Positions 1-9,307 of a stretch of DNA of 64,000 nt are shown piece after piece. Under the pieces are notes generated by a model, which worked only from the letters and a program-made list of their open reading frames with translations, was not told the DNA's origin and did not search any database. Position numbers and translations under genes: made by a program. How positions within the stretch are numbered: the stretch's first letter is position 1; the number at the start of each line of letters is the position of its first letter. The DNA is from Oscillospiraceae bacterium (GTDB taxonomy: Bacteria > Bacillota > Clostridia > Oscillospirales > Acutalibacteraceae): positions 60,858 through 124,857 of the forward strand of contig JAQXVY010000034.1 of the NCBI GenBank assembly GCA_029225165.1. The letters are read 5' to 3'.

Positions 1-19
1 TTATTTTTAACTTAATAAA

Positions 20-198
20 CCCCCTGCCTGATTTGCGAATATGCGAAAATAACCCTACAACTTTTAAATCGGGAGCACGGACTCCATTGGCGGTGTTGAA
101 GACCCTTTGATTCATCGGGGATCCTAATGCCTGTGGGAGTGCACCCACCTGTCGTTTTGTAGGCAGGTTATATTTAAGCATTTACGGTCAGGCGGGGT
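20..198 (+). ncRNA. ssrS: Candidate 6S RNA (ssrS-like rod-shaped RNA)
   Basis: No open reading frame is visible here, but the segment can fold into a long rod. The end arms at 20-31 and 188-197 pair through GCCTGA/TCAGGC and CCCC/GGGG. An inner helix pairs CCTACAA near 54-60 with TTGTAGG near 156-162. The 3' arm is followed by a T-rich run that could end transcription. A length of about 180 nt, a closing stem, an open central part and a TGCACCCACCTG-like 3' segment fit bacterial 6S RNA, which binds the sigma-A holoenzyme. The family assignment is by resemblance only. It could instead be another structured leader of the downstream gene. Confidence 0.5.
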
Positions 199-227
199 AT
201 TTTTATATTTTTTTTGCGAGGTTTTGT

Positions 228-1190
228 ATGAATATTTCCGTGCTGGGATGCGGTCGCTGGGGCAGCTGTATCGCTTGGTATCTTGACAAAATAGGTCACA
301 ATGTTTTGTCGGGAGGACTTGAAGACGCCCCTGAATTTATTGCACTTAAAAATAACAGAAAAAATGACTATCTCTCCTACCCCGACTCTATTGAGGTTTC
401 TTCCGATTTGAAGTATTCCGTTGAGAGAGCAGAGGTTATTGTTATATCAATAAGCTGTCAGCATTTAAGAGAATATATGACTGACATTTCAAAATATAGT
501 CTTGAGGGAAAAACCATTGTCCTTTGTATGAAGGGCATTGAGGAAAGCACAGGAAAAAGGCTTTCCCAGGTTGTTTCTGACTTTATTGACAAGGACAAGA
601 CGGATGTTGCAGTTTGGGTTGGCCCCGGACATCCACAGGACTATGTTAAGGGTATTCCCAACTGTATGGTCATAGACAGCGAAAAGGAAAGCGTTAAGGA
701 AAGGCTTGTCAGTGAGTTTAACAGCGACTTAATCCGCTTTTACATAGGCACTGACCTTATCGGCTCGGAAATCGGAGCCGCCGCAAAGAATGTTATCGGC
801 ATTTGTGCCGGTATGCTTGACGGTATGGGTTACACCAGCCTAAAGGGTGCTTTGATGGCAAGAGCACCAAGGGAAATTTCAGGCTTTATTGAGGCTATGG
901 GCGGAAATGGAATGAGTGCTTACGGACTATGCCACCTTGGTGACTATGAGGCTACCCTATTCTCAAAATGGAGCCACAACAGAATGTTTGGCGAAAAGTT
1001 TATACAGGGTGACAAGTTTGAAAAGCTTGCCGAGGGCGTTATGACAACCAAGGCAATTTACAAAATTGCAAAGAAAAAAGGCATTGAAATGCCCATAGTA
1101 ACACAGCTTTATGAGGTACTTTTTGAGGGTAAAGACCTGAAACCCGCCTTAAGTGCCCTATTCAACAGAAATGTAAGACAAGAATTTTAG
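228..1190 (+). CDS. gpsA: NAD(P)H-dependent glycerol-3-phosphate dehydrogenase, divergent
   Basis: This 320-residue protein has the usual GpsA length and would reduce dihydroxyacetone phosphate to sn-glycerol-3-phosphate for phospholipid synthesis in the cytoplasm. The N-terminal Rossmann motif GxGxWG is at residues 7-12. The substrate-side KG dipeptide is at 102-103, and the catalytic lysine lies in the AAKNVIG segment near residue 187. The C-terminal helical domain ends in a KG-IEMPI-Q-LYEVLFEG block typical of the family. It is divergent: GPGHPQ stands at 132-137 where most GpsA proteins have GP(N/S)(H/F)AEE, and RAPREI replaces the usual RGLAEM-type stretch. The ATG at 228 follows a weak GAGG. 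It has no operon partner. A paralogue acting on a related substrate is possible. Confidence 0.8.
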   Translation: MNISVLGCGRWGSCIAWYLDKIGHNVLSGGLEDAPEFIALKNNRKNDYLSYPDSIEVSSDLKYSVERAEVIVISISCQHLREYMTDISKYSLEGKTIVLCMKGIEESTGKRLSQVVSDFIDKDKTDVAVWVGPGHPQDYVKGIPNCMVIDSEKESVKERLVSEFNSDLIRFYIGTDLIGSEIGAAAKNVIGICAGMLDGMGYTSLKGALMARAPREISGFIEAMGGNGMSAYGLCHLGDYEATLFSKWSHNRMFGEKFIQGDKFEKLAEGVMTTKAIYKIAKKKGIEMPIVTQLYEVLFEGKDLKPALSALFNRNVRQEF

Positions 1191-1348
1191 GAAACACTGA
1201 ATAAATAACTTTACACATCTTGTTTGCATATTTCCCGCCGGTTTGCCCAAAAAATCCTCGCAATACGTCAGTATTCCTGCGGTTTTTTGGGCAAACCGAC
1301 AAAAAATCTGACTGCACAATCTGTGCAAATGATTTAGTCAGTGTTTCC
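1190..1348. repeat. Family A near-palindromic intergenic element (full copy)
   Basis: About 159 bp fold almost end to end. The outer arms GGAAACACTGAATAAAT (left) and ATTTAGTCAGTGTTTCC (right) are inverted repeats. The core carries a perfect 16-bp inverted repeat, CGGTTTGCCCAAAAAA at about 1238 and its complement. No ORF is present. The left end starts on the last base of the gpsA stop codon. Related ends recur at 48575-48617 and 53776-53796, so this is a dispersed MITE- or REP-like element. Confidence 0.8.
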
Positions 1349-1375
1349 TTAGTGTAAAATAATAATATATAAATA

Positions 1376-1419
1376 AGGCTCTGTGCTGACAGTTTAATGT
1401 TGCACAGAGCCTGTTTTTT
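1376..1419 (+). terminator. Bidirectional rho-independent terminator
   Basis: An 11-bp stem (AGGCTCTGTGC at 1376-1386 with GCACAGAGCCT at 1402-1412) is followed on the plus strand by GTTTTTTA. It lies between the convergent gpsA and ABC permease genes and could serve both. Confidence 0.8.
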
Positions 1420-1431
1420 ATCAATGCCTGA

Positions 1432-2187
1432 TCAGGCAAGGCCTCTTTTTGATAAAACTCTCTTCTCTATTACAGAGAATATGCATTTGTCTATTATAAT
1501 TCCCACAAGTATGATGATTATCATAACAAGGGCTACCTGATTGATGTCTGCAAGGTCACGACCCATAATCAGGGTTTGTCCCAGGCTTATTGAGGTTGTC
1601 ATAACCTCACCCGCCATCAATGCACGCCATGCAAATGACCAGCCTTGCTTTAAGCCGGAAATAAGCTCCGGAAGTGCCGCCGGGAATACAACATAGGAAT
1701 ATATCTGCCTTTTTGTAGCGCCCATTGTCAATGCCGCCTTGTAGTAGATTGGCTGAATATTTTTAATTGCGTTATCAACTGCAATTGATATACTAAAGGC
1801 TGAACCCATTACTACAACAAAAATTATTGCCTGTGTAGAAAGACCAAACCAAAGTATTGAGAATGGTACCCAGCATACGCTTGGCAATGTTTGAACACCT
1901 AAGATAATAGGCTTTAGATTTTTTTGAAGATATCCAAAATGGTTAATCAAAAATCCTATTGCAACACCTACGAGAACTGCTATGGCAAAGCCTGCAATTC
2001 CCCTTAACAGGGAAAGTCCTGTTGCCTGAAAAATTGAACCGTCCTCACAAAGCTCAATAAAACGATTTACCACTCCTATTGGAGATGGAACAGAATATGA
2101 CTTACACAGGTGTAACATATCAACGCATAAATAGTAACCGCCCTGCCAGAATGCAAGTAGGATTACAACAAAAATAATAATACCCAA
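1432..2187 (-). CDS. ABC transporter permease, nitrate/sulfonate/taurine type
   Basis: This 251-residue protein has about six hydrophobic segments. It carries the BPD_transp_1 loop signature (EAA-like, AALTMGATKRQIYSYVVFPA, about residues 151-170), which docks on the ATPase. It would form the channel of an SsuC/TauC/NrtB-type importer. It is the last gene of a three-gene operon, with a 4-bp gap to the ATPase gene. The substrate cannot be read from the sequence: sulfonates, taurine, nitrate, bicarbonate or thiamine precursors are all transported by this family. The sigma-A terminator at 1376-1419 follows. Confidence 0.85.
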   Translation of the reverse strand: MGIIIFVVILLAFWQGGYYLCVDMLHLCKSYSVPSPIGVVNRFIELCEDGSIFQATGLSLLRGIAGFAIAVLVGVAIGFLINHFGYLQKNLKPIILGVQTLPSVCWVPFSILWFGLSTQAIIFVVVMGSAFSISIAVDNAIKNIQPIYYKAALTMGATKRQIYSYVVFPAALPELISGLKQGWSFAWRALMAGEVMTTSISLGQTLIMGRDLADINQVALVMIIIILVGIIIDKCIFSVIEKRVLSKRGLA

Positions 2188-2191
2188 AACC

Positions 2192-2926
2192 TTAACTCCT
2201 TACTTCACCAAGTATTCGCTTTCTAAGCTCAACAAATTCATTTGAGTAAATCTTCCTTGGTCGTGGCAGATTTACATCAATAATATCTGAAACACCGTTT
2301 TTCCTTGGGGAAAGAACCACTACTCTGTCAGCAAGATATATTGCTTCTTCAACGCTGTGTGTTATGAACAGCACAGTCTTTTTTGTTTCCATCCATATTT
2401 TTTGCAGTTCTTCTCTTAATCGGTTTGATGTCTGCTTATCAAGTGCCGAAAACGGCTCGTCCATCAGTAAAATCTTGGAGTTTATTGTGAGTGCCCTTGC
2501 CAGTGCTGTTCGTTGACGCATTCCGCCTGAAAGCTGATGAATGTAGTAATCCTTGTACTCTGTAAGATGCACCATATCAAGGTAGTGAAGTGCTCTTTCC
2601 TCTTGTTCCTTTCTAGGGACGCCCTCAAGCTTCATTCCGAATTTTACATTGTCAATGACAGACAGCCACGGGTAAAGACCGTGCTCCTGAAACATAACAG
2701 TCCTGTCTGCTGACGGTGCCTTGACCTCTTCCCCATCCAGATAAATGTGACCCTCTGTTGGCTTTTCAAGTCCAGCCGCAAGGTTTAGCAGGGTGCTTTT
2801 TCCGCAACCCGATTCACCTACTATGCAGACAAATTCACCCTGCTCTATTGTAAGGTCAATATTCTTAAGTATTGCATTCTCTGAAGTATCAAACTTTTTG
2901 CTGACTCCCTCAAAAGTTAAACCCAT
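2192..2926 (-). CDS. ABC transporter ATP-binding protein, nitrate/sulfonate/taurine type
   Basis: This is a 244-residue nucleotide-binding subunit. The Walker A motif GESGCGKST is at 37-45, the Q-loop MFQEHGLYPW is near 78-87, the ABC signature LSGGM is at 132-136, and the Walker B motif LLMDEP is followed by the switch histidine in FITHSVEE. The Q-loop sequence and the size match the SsuB/TauB group. It would energise uptake through the adjacent permease. It lies between the substrate-binding lipoprotein gene (13 bp upstream) and the permease gene (4 bp downstream), so the three are one transcription unit. Confidence 0.88.
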   Translation of the reverse strand: MGLTFEGVSKKFDTSENAILKNIDLTIEQGEFVCIVGESGCGKSTLLNLAAGLEKPTEGHIYLDGEEVKAPSADRTVMFQEHGLYPWLSVIDNVKFGMKLEGVPRKEQEERALHYLDMVHLTEYKDYYIHQLSGGMRQRTALARALTINSKILLMDEPFSALDKQTSNRLREELQKIWMETKKTVLFITHSVEEAIYLADRVVVLSPRKNGVSDIIDVNLPRPRKIYSNEFVELRKRILGEVRS

Positions 2927-2939
2927 AAAATCCTCCGAA

Positions 2940-3926
2940 TTATTTAGTAAACAAGCTGTCCTGTGACGGAATTTCCTTGATGAAATCCTGCTCTTTGCTT
3001 ATCTTTGCAAAATCCATAATAGAGTCTTTGTTAAGTTGGGTGCTTACACCTATTCTTGTGAATGCCTCGCTGATAATATCCTCTCCTAAGGACTTACCTG
3101 TGGATTCCTTTAGCTCGGTATTAATCTTTTTCAGACATTCTTCTTTGTCACTTGTAATTGTTTCTGTTGCAATATTATGTTGCTCAAGGAACTTTTCTAC
3201 AATATCGGGATGTTCCTTTTTGAACTCGTTTCTCACTACAACTACGGCTACATCGTAATCTCCTGAATAGTATATCTCATCATAATCAAGAACAAGCTCT
3301 GCACCATTCCCAAGAAGGGTTGCACCCCATGGCTCGGGTACGATTGCAGCGTCTATGTCGCCACGCTCCATAAGGTTTTCTACATCGGAATTCTGAACTG
3401 CTGTTACATTTACATTGCCACCCTCTGTAACAGGCTTTAAGCCATTTTCACTCAACAGATTAAGCAGACACAAGTGCTGTGTGTTGCCGATTTGCGGTAC
3501 TGAAACTGTCTTGTTTGCAATGTCCTTTGCTGAATTTATGTCACTGCCCTTTTTCTTTACAAGGATAGCACCGCCCTTTGTGGCACTTGAGATAATTGAA
3601 ATATCGCCGCTTGATTTAACATTTGCAGTTACAGCAGGAACAGGTCCTATGTAGCCAATGTCAATATCACCTGAAAACAGGGCTTCAACCTCGGCAGGGC
3701 CGGCATTGAAGGCAGTCCACTTTACTTTAATATCGTTGCCCAGAGATTTTTCTAAAGAGCCGTCTGACTTCATTAATAGTGCCTGTGCGTGGGTTACATT
3801 GTTAAAATAACCTATGTTTACTGTATTTTCATCCTCACCGCAACCAACAAAGGCTACTGATGATAATGATAACAGCAGAACAAGTATCAGGCATTTTATA
3901 CTTCTGAATTTAATATTTTTTGACAT
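2940..3926 (-). CDS. ABC transporter substrate-binding lipoprotein (SsuA/TauA/NrtA-like)
   Basis: This 328-residue precursor has a basic, hydrophobic signal peptide and a lipobox ending at Cys29 (VAFVGC), so the mature protein is probably tethered to the outer face of the membrane. The body is a periplasmic-binding-protein-like fold of the NMT1/SsuA class. The motif GYFNNVTHAQALL near residue 38 and the GPAEVEALFSGDIDIGYIGPVPA segment are typical of sulfonate/taurine/nitrate binders. It is the first gene of the importer operon. Its promoter region is shared with the divergent LacI-family gene and contains two LacI-type operators, so repression by that regulator is likely. The substrate is unknown. 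Confidence 0.87.
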   Translation of the reverse strand: MSKNIKFRSIKCLILVLLLSLSSVAFVGCGEDENTVNIGYFNNVTHAQALLMKSDGSLEKSLGNDIKVKWTAFNAGPAEVEALFSGDIDIGYIGPVPAVTANVKSSGDISIISSATKGGAILVKKKGSDINSAKDIANKTVSVPQIGNTQHLCLLNLLSENGLKPVTEGGNVNVTAVQNSDVENLMERGDIDAAIVPEPWGATLLGNGAELVLDYDEIYYSGDYDVAVVVVRNEFKKEHPDIVEKFLEQHNIATETITSDKEECLKKINTELKESTGKSLGEDIISEAFTRIGVSTQLNKDSIMDFAKISKEQDFIKEIPSQDSLFTK

Positions 3927-3996
3927 ATAAATACACCTTCTTTTCTTTACTGTTTAAATTATAAAATATCATAAATAATTTTTAAACAGGTAATTT

Positions 3997-4010
3997 TGCA
4001 AACGATTTCA
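3997..4010. promoter_or_regulatory. LacI-family operator 1
   Basis: TGCAAACGATTTCA fits TGnAAnCGnTTnCA at every fixed position. It lies between the ABC transporter operon and the divergent LacI-family gene, just upstream of the -35 box of the latter. Confidence 0.85.
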
Positions 4011-4011
4011 C

Positions 4012-4039
4012 TTGTATTTTTCTGTATTTATGATATAAT
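4012..4039 (+). promoter_or_regulatory. Predicted sigma-A promoter of the LacI-family gene
   Basis: TTGTAT, a 16-bp spacer and TATAAT (4034-4039) are followed by a leader of about 50 nt that contains operator 2. Operator 1 ends one base before the -35 box. Confidence 0.6.
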
Positions 4040-4073
4040 TTTCTTATATTGAATTACTATTTAAAATTAAATT

Positions 4074-4087
4074 TGCAAACGTTTTCA
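4074..4087. promoter_or_regulatory. LacI-family operator 2, overlapping the ribosome binding site
   Basis: TGCAAACGTTTTCA again fits TGnAAnCGnTTnCA perfectly. Its right end runs into the AAGGAG Shine-Dalgarno of the regulator gene. The two operator centres are 77 bp apart, which allows a repression loop across the divergent promoters. Confidence 0.85.
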
Positions 4088-4098
4088 AGGAGTATTAT

Positions 4099-5172
4099 AT
4101 GTCGTTAAAGGATATTGCAAAGGAAGTGGGAACATCTGTTTCTACTGTTTCAAGGGTGCTGAACAATCCTCATCACTCTTGTAACAATTCGGGACTTGAG
4201 GAAAAAATATGGGAAATTGCGAGAAAGCAAAAATACACTCCCAACATAAATGCCAAAAATTTAAAGTGCGGTGTTCCCATTGAAGAAAAACACTATACAA
4301 TAGATATATTTTTGACAAGGTTTAGTTCTCTTGATGAGGATCCGTTTTTTAAGGAGGTTTATCTTTACCTAAAAGATGAGATTTTGGAGCAGGGGTGCAT
4401 TTTGGGAGAAATACTTAATTATCTCGATATTATTTCTTTAACAGAAAAAAGCATTTCTAAAGTGCCATTTAAATCCTTTGACGAGGTTGTGTCTATCAAA
4501 CAAAAGCAACCACTGTCTACTATCGAACACAAAAAGGATAGCGGGTTGATTATCCTGGGAAAATGCCCCACAGAACTCATACAAACACTTAAAAAGCGAT
4601 ACTCATACATTGTGGGCATTGACAGAAACCCTACAAATTTTGAATATGACGAGGTGATTTGTAACGGTATGTCTGCCGCTGAAATGGCTGTTGAATATCT
4701 TATTTCACTTGGTCACAGAGATATTGCATACATTGGTGACTGCACCTACGAAACAAGGTATATTGGGTATTATCAAGCCCTGTTTAACCACAAAATTCCC
4801 TTAAATCACTCAAATATATACCCCTCAAATCAGACTAAAAAGGACGGGTATAAAATTATGAAAAGTATTTTGGAAAAAGATGTACTTCCAAGCGCTATTT
4901 TCTGTGCAAACGACATTACCGCTGTGGGAGTGTTGGATGCAATAAAGAGCAGTAGAAAAAAATACTATCCCTCCGTTGTTTCTATTGACAACATTAAGGA
5001 GTCGGAACAGACAGACCCTATGCTGACAACTATTGATATTCCTAAAAAAGAGACAGGACACCTTGCACTGACACTTTTGCTTGACCAAATTATGGGAAAG
5101 CACAAGAACAATGTGCGTGTTGAACTGCCATGCAAATTGATTGTTAGGTCAAGCTGTTACAGTAAAGTGTAA
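4099..5172 (+). CDS. LacI/GalR-family transcriptional regulator
   Basis: This 357-residue protein has a classical LacI helix-turn-helix at about residues 3-22 (LKDIAKEVGTSVSTVSRVLN) followed by a sugar-binding-like periplasmic fold. Segments such as AIFCANDITAVGVLDAIK and the closing CKLIVRSSC are family hallmarks. The start is fixed by AAGGAG seven bases upstream. It is transcribed away from the sulfonate/nitrate-type ABC operon and flanked by two perfect LacI-type operators, so it probably represses both itself and the importer. LacI regulators usually sense sugars, so the importer may carry an unusual substrate, or the sensed ligand may differ. A strong terminator follows. Confidence 0.9.
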   Translation: MSLKDIAKEVGTSVSTVSRVLNNPHHSCNNSGLEEKIWEIARKQKYTPNINAKNLKCGVPIEEKHYTIDIFLTRFSSLDEDPFFKEVYLYLKDEILEQGCILGEILNYLDIISLTEKSISKVPFKSFDEVVSIKQKQPLSTIEHKKDSGLIILGKCPTELIQTLKKRYSYIVGIDRNPTNFEYDEVICNGMSAAEMAVEYLISLGHRDIAYIGDCTYETRYIGYYQALFNHKIPLNHSNIYPSNQTKKDGYKIMKSILEKDVLPSAIFCANDITAVGVLDAIKSSRKKYYPSVVSIDNIKESEQTDPMLTTIDIPKKETGHLALTLLLDQIMGKHKNNVRVELPCKLIVRSSCYSKV

Positions 5173-5199
5173 ATGTAAAGTATTAAAATGCAAAATTAC

Positions 5200-5230
5200 A
5201 GCCCTGCTGAACCGGTCAGCAGGGCTTTTG
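5200..5230 (+). terminator. Rho-independent terminator of the LacI-family gene
   Basis: An 11-bp GC-rich stem (AGCCCTGCTGA / TCAGCAGGGCT) with a 5-base loop is followed by TTTTG. Confidence 0.85.
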
Positions 5231-5252
5231 TAATGGGAATATTTGACTTTAT

Positions 5253-5387
5253 TTAGTTTATTCTTACAAGGGACGCATCTTCTTTACGATATGTATCTGT
5301 TTTTTTATCGTAAACAAGAGTACCTTCTGTCACATTAAGGAACAAATCATCATCAACGGAATCTGCTATTAAAATATCACATTTTAC
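5253..5387 (-). pseudogene. Possible 3' remnant of a protein-coding gene
   Basis: On the minus strand a 44-codon open frame without a plausible start codon ends at a TAA at 5253-5255. The translation is coding-like and acidic or polar (for example DDDLFLNVTEGTLVYDKK and RKEDASLVRIN). It is preceded by an in-frame stop and sits between two terminators. I do not recognise a family. It may be the decayed tail of a lost gene, or chance. Confidence 0.3.
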
Positions 5388-5389
5388 TT

Positions 5390-5424
5390 AAAAAAATCCG
5401 CCGGAGATTAATCCGACGGATTTG
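5390..5424 (-). terminator. Rho-independent terminator of groES-groEL
   Basis: On the minus strand an 11-bp stem (AATCCGTCGGA / TCCGGCGGATT, one G-T pair) is followed by TTTTTTT. Confidence 0.85.
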
Positions 5425-5445
5425 ATTTTATAATTGGTATATTGA

Positions 5446-7077
<1,632 letters not shown>

Positions 7078-7089
7078 TTACCTCTTTTC

Positions 7090-7374
7090 TTATTCAACTA
7101 TTGCGAGAATATCTGACTGAGAAACGATTGTGTACTCTTCCCCGTCAAGCTTGATTTCTGTACCGCTGTACTTGGAGGTAACAACCTTGTCGCCCTCTTT
7201 TACAGTCATTTCTACCTTTTCACCGTCTACTACACCGCCTGGACCTACTGCAACTACTGTTGCAAAGGATGGCTTTTCCTGTGCAGATGCTGAAAGTACA
7301 ATGCCGGAAGCAGTTGTTTGCTCTGCCTCTTCGATTTTGACAACTACCTTGTCAGCTAATGGTTTAATAGTCAT
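7090..7374 (-). CDS. groS: Co-chaperonin GroES (Hsp10)
   Basis: This 94-residue protein has the normal length. It forms the heptameric lid of GroEL. The conserved PLADKVVVK start, the mobile loop (EEAEQTTASGIVL, about 15-28) and the VGPG turn are all present. It is the first gene of groES-groEL, with GGAGGAAAA upstream of the ATG. Confidence 0.98.
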   Translation of the reverse strand: MTIKPLADKVVVKIEEAEQTTASGIVLSASAQEKPSFATVVAVGPGGVVDGEKVEMTVKEGDKVVTSKYSGTEIKLDGEEYTIVSQSDILAIVE

Positions 7375-7408
7375 AATATTTTTCCTCCTTCGAGTGTGAT
7401 TGTAGTAA

Positions 7409-7435
7409 TTAGCACTCTCTTTCTTCGAGTGCTAA
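7409..7435. promoter_or_regulatory. CIRCE element (HrcA operator)
   Basis: TTAGCACTC, nine bases, GAGTGCTAA is a perfect match to the consensus. It lies between the groES promoter and the start codon. HrcA binds CIRCE and represses class I heat-shock genes. Confidence 0.97.
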
Positions 7436-7439
7436 TGTT

Positions 7440-7468
7440 ATTGTAGCACTAACTTATATACTCGTCAA
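7440..7468 (-). promoter_or_regulatory. Sigma-A promoter of groES-groEL
   Basis: On the minus strand TTGACG, 17 bp and TACAAT lie immediately upstream of the CIRCE element, so bound HrcA would cover the transcription start. Confidence 0.9.
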
Positions 7469-7535
7469 GTATAATTTTGAAAAATTTTCAAATTATTATT
7501 CCGTAATCTTGAAAAGCTGAAAAATAATATACATT

Positions 7536-8660
7536 TTACTTTTTGAAGTACATAAATGCCTGGCATTTTAACATTCCGTTGTAAAGCTTTCTTCGTTTAT
7601 CCGCTTTTCTGCCAAAGATTTTTTCAAATTCATCGTCAGGAGATATTATAGTATAACTCCAACCGTCTTTTTTGGCGAATTTTTGCCCCATAATTTTATA
7701 AAGCTCACGAGCCTTGTCAATGTCAAGGAGTCTTTCACCGTAAGGCGGGTTTGTAATTACTGTACCACGGGGGAAATTCCGGGTAAACTCCTTAATATCC
7801 CTTTGCTCAAAAGTGATTCTGTCACCTACCCCTGCTTTGTAGGCATTTTCTCTTGCTATATTCAGGGCATCTCTGTCAATATCGTAGCCAAAGGCTTTGA
7901 AGTCGCAGTCCTTGTTCATTTGGGATTTGGCTCTCTGTCTTTCCTCCTCCCACACTTCCTTTGGAATTTGGCTCCAGTTTTCAGATACAAAACCTCTGTT
8001 AAGTCCCGGTGCAATATTCATAGCCTTTAATGCACTTTCAATAAGAATTGTTCCACTGCCGCACATTGGGTCGATTACTGTGTGGTTTTTTCTGACCTGT
8101 GACAGCTGGGAAAGTACTGCCGCCAAAGTTTCTTTGATTGGAGCATCATTGGAATTTTCTCTATATCCTCTTTTATAAAGTCCTACACCAGTAGTGTCTA
8201 TCATAATTGACGCTTTATCTTTCATAATTAAAAACTGAATTTGATGAAGTTCACCCTCTTCGGAAAGCCATTCCTTACCGTAGTATGATGAAAGGGATTT
8301 TGCCACTGACTTTTTGATGATTTTTTGACAGTCGGGTACAGACATAAGCTGACTGGAAAGGCAGGTGCCTTTTACAGGGAATTTATCCTTTTCGTCAAGG
8401 TAATCTGACCAATTAATCCTTGAAACACCGTCAAAAAGCTGTGGAAAGCTTTTTGCATAGAAGGTGTCAAGGAGAATTAATATTCTCTCGGCAAATCGTG
8501 AGCAGATATTCGCCCTTGCAAGGATTTTGCTGTCGCCCTTAAATACTACTCTGCCGTTTTCGGCGGACACATCATTTGCACCCATAAATTTTAGTTCATT
8601 CGCCACAAGTCCCTCTACTCCAAGGAGGCAAGTGGCAACCATTGTAAAATCTTTTTTCAT
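7536..8660 (-). CDS. rlmL: THUMP-domain 23S rRNA methyltransferase (RlmL/YpsC-like)
   Basis: This is a 374-residue class I SAM-dependent RNA methyltransferase. An N-terminal THUMP domain (about 5-155) binds RNA. The methyltransferase domain has the DPMCGSGTILIEAA-like SAM loop near residue 195 and the catalytic NPPYGERL motif near 306, which indicates N2-guanine methylation. The ATG at 8660 is preferred over an in-frame TTG 12 bases further upstream, because GGAG lies at the right distance. It follows hpf and is separated from it by a terminator hairpin. It corresponds to the N-terminal half of E. coli RlmKL. Confidence 0.88.
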   Translation of the reverse strand: MKKDFTMVATCLLGVEGLVANELKFMGANDVSAENGRVVFKGDSKILARANICSRFAERILILLDTFYAKSFPQLFDGVSRINWSDYLDEKDKFPVKGTCLSSQLMSVPDCQKIIKKSVAKSLSSYYGKEWLSEEGELHQIQFLIMKDKASIMIDTTGVGLYKRGYRENSNDAPIKETLAAVLSQLSQVRKNHTVIDPMCGSGTILIESALKAMNIAPGLNRGFVSENWSQIPKEVWEEERQRAKSQMNKDCDFKAFGYDIDRDALNIARENAYKAGVGDRITFEQRDIKEFTRNFPRGTVITNPPYGERLLDIDKARELYKIMGQKFAKKDGWSYTIISPDDEFEKIFGRKADKRRKLYNGMLKCQAFMYFKK

Positions 8661-8669
8661 AAAAATCTC

Positions 8670-8703
8670 CAAAAAATATAGAGGCTTTTTGAGCCTCTAT
8701 ATC
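8670..8703 (-). terminator. Terminator between hpf and rlmL
   Basis: On the minus strand an AGAGGC/GCCTCT stem extended by A-T pairs is followed by ATATTTTTT. It is just upstream of the rlmL ribosome binding site, so it limits read-through from the hpf operon. Confidence 0.75.
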
Positions 8704-8762
8704 TCTATATGTTATATGTGTTTATATGTTTATGTGTTAAAGTATTTGAATATTTTACCTGT

Positions 8763-9290
8763 TTATACCTCAGGCTCAAGAAGTCCGTAGGTGTTGCCCT
8801 TACGCTTATAGACAACATTTGTTTCGTTTGTTTCAGCATTGATGAATACAAAGAAATCGTGGTTAAGCATATTCATTTGGAGAATTGCCTCCTCAACTGA
8901 AATAGGCTTAACAGGGATTGTCTTGTAACGAATGTCGAACTCCTCCTCGTCCTCAATATCCTCATCAGGGAGAATTGCTGTAAAGTCAGCTGTGTTGTCC
9001 CTTAGACGGCGGGAAAGACGAGTTTTGTTCTTGCGCAATTGTCTGCCCAGAATATCAACAACCTTGTCAAGAGCGTCGTTCATTTCGTCCTGTGTGTCCT
9101 CTGCTCTGTAAATCATACCGTTGTCGCTTACTGTAACTTCAACTGTCTGACGATTTTTGTAAAGTGTAACAACAACAGAGACTGTTGCATCCTCTGAAAA
9201 AATTTTATTAAACTTGGAAAGCTTTTTTTCGCAAAGTTCTTTAAAATTGTCCTTTAGGTTAACTTTTCTGGCTGTGTAGGCTATTTTCAT
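8763..9290 (-). CDS. hpf: Ribosome hibernation promoting factor, long form
   Basis: This 175-residue protein has an N-terminal RaiA/HPF domain (about 1-100, motif ITARKVNL-like) that sits in the decoding centre. After an acidic linker comes a C-terminal dimerisation domain (about 118-175) with the PISVEEAILQMNMLNHDFFVFIN signature region, so it is the long Firmicute form that makes 100S ribosome dimers in stationary phase. It lies 18 bp after the S1-domain gene in the yab operon and is followed by a terminator. GGAGGAATTTTA precedes the start. Confidence 0.95.
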   Translation of the reverse strand: MKIAYTARKVNLKDNFKELCEKKLSKFNKIFSEDATVSVVVTLYKNRQTVEVTVSDNGMIYRAEDTQDEMNDALDKVVDILGRQLRKNKTRLSRRLRDNTADFTAILPDEDIEDEEEFDIRYKTIPVKPISVEEAILQMNMLNHDFFVFINAETNETNVVYKRKGNTYGLLEPEV

Positions 9291-9307
9291 TAAAATTCCT
9301 CCAGTAT

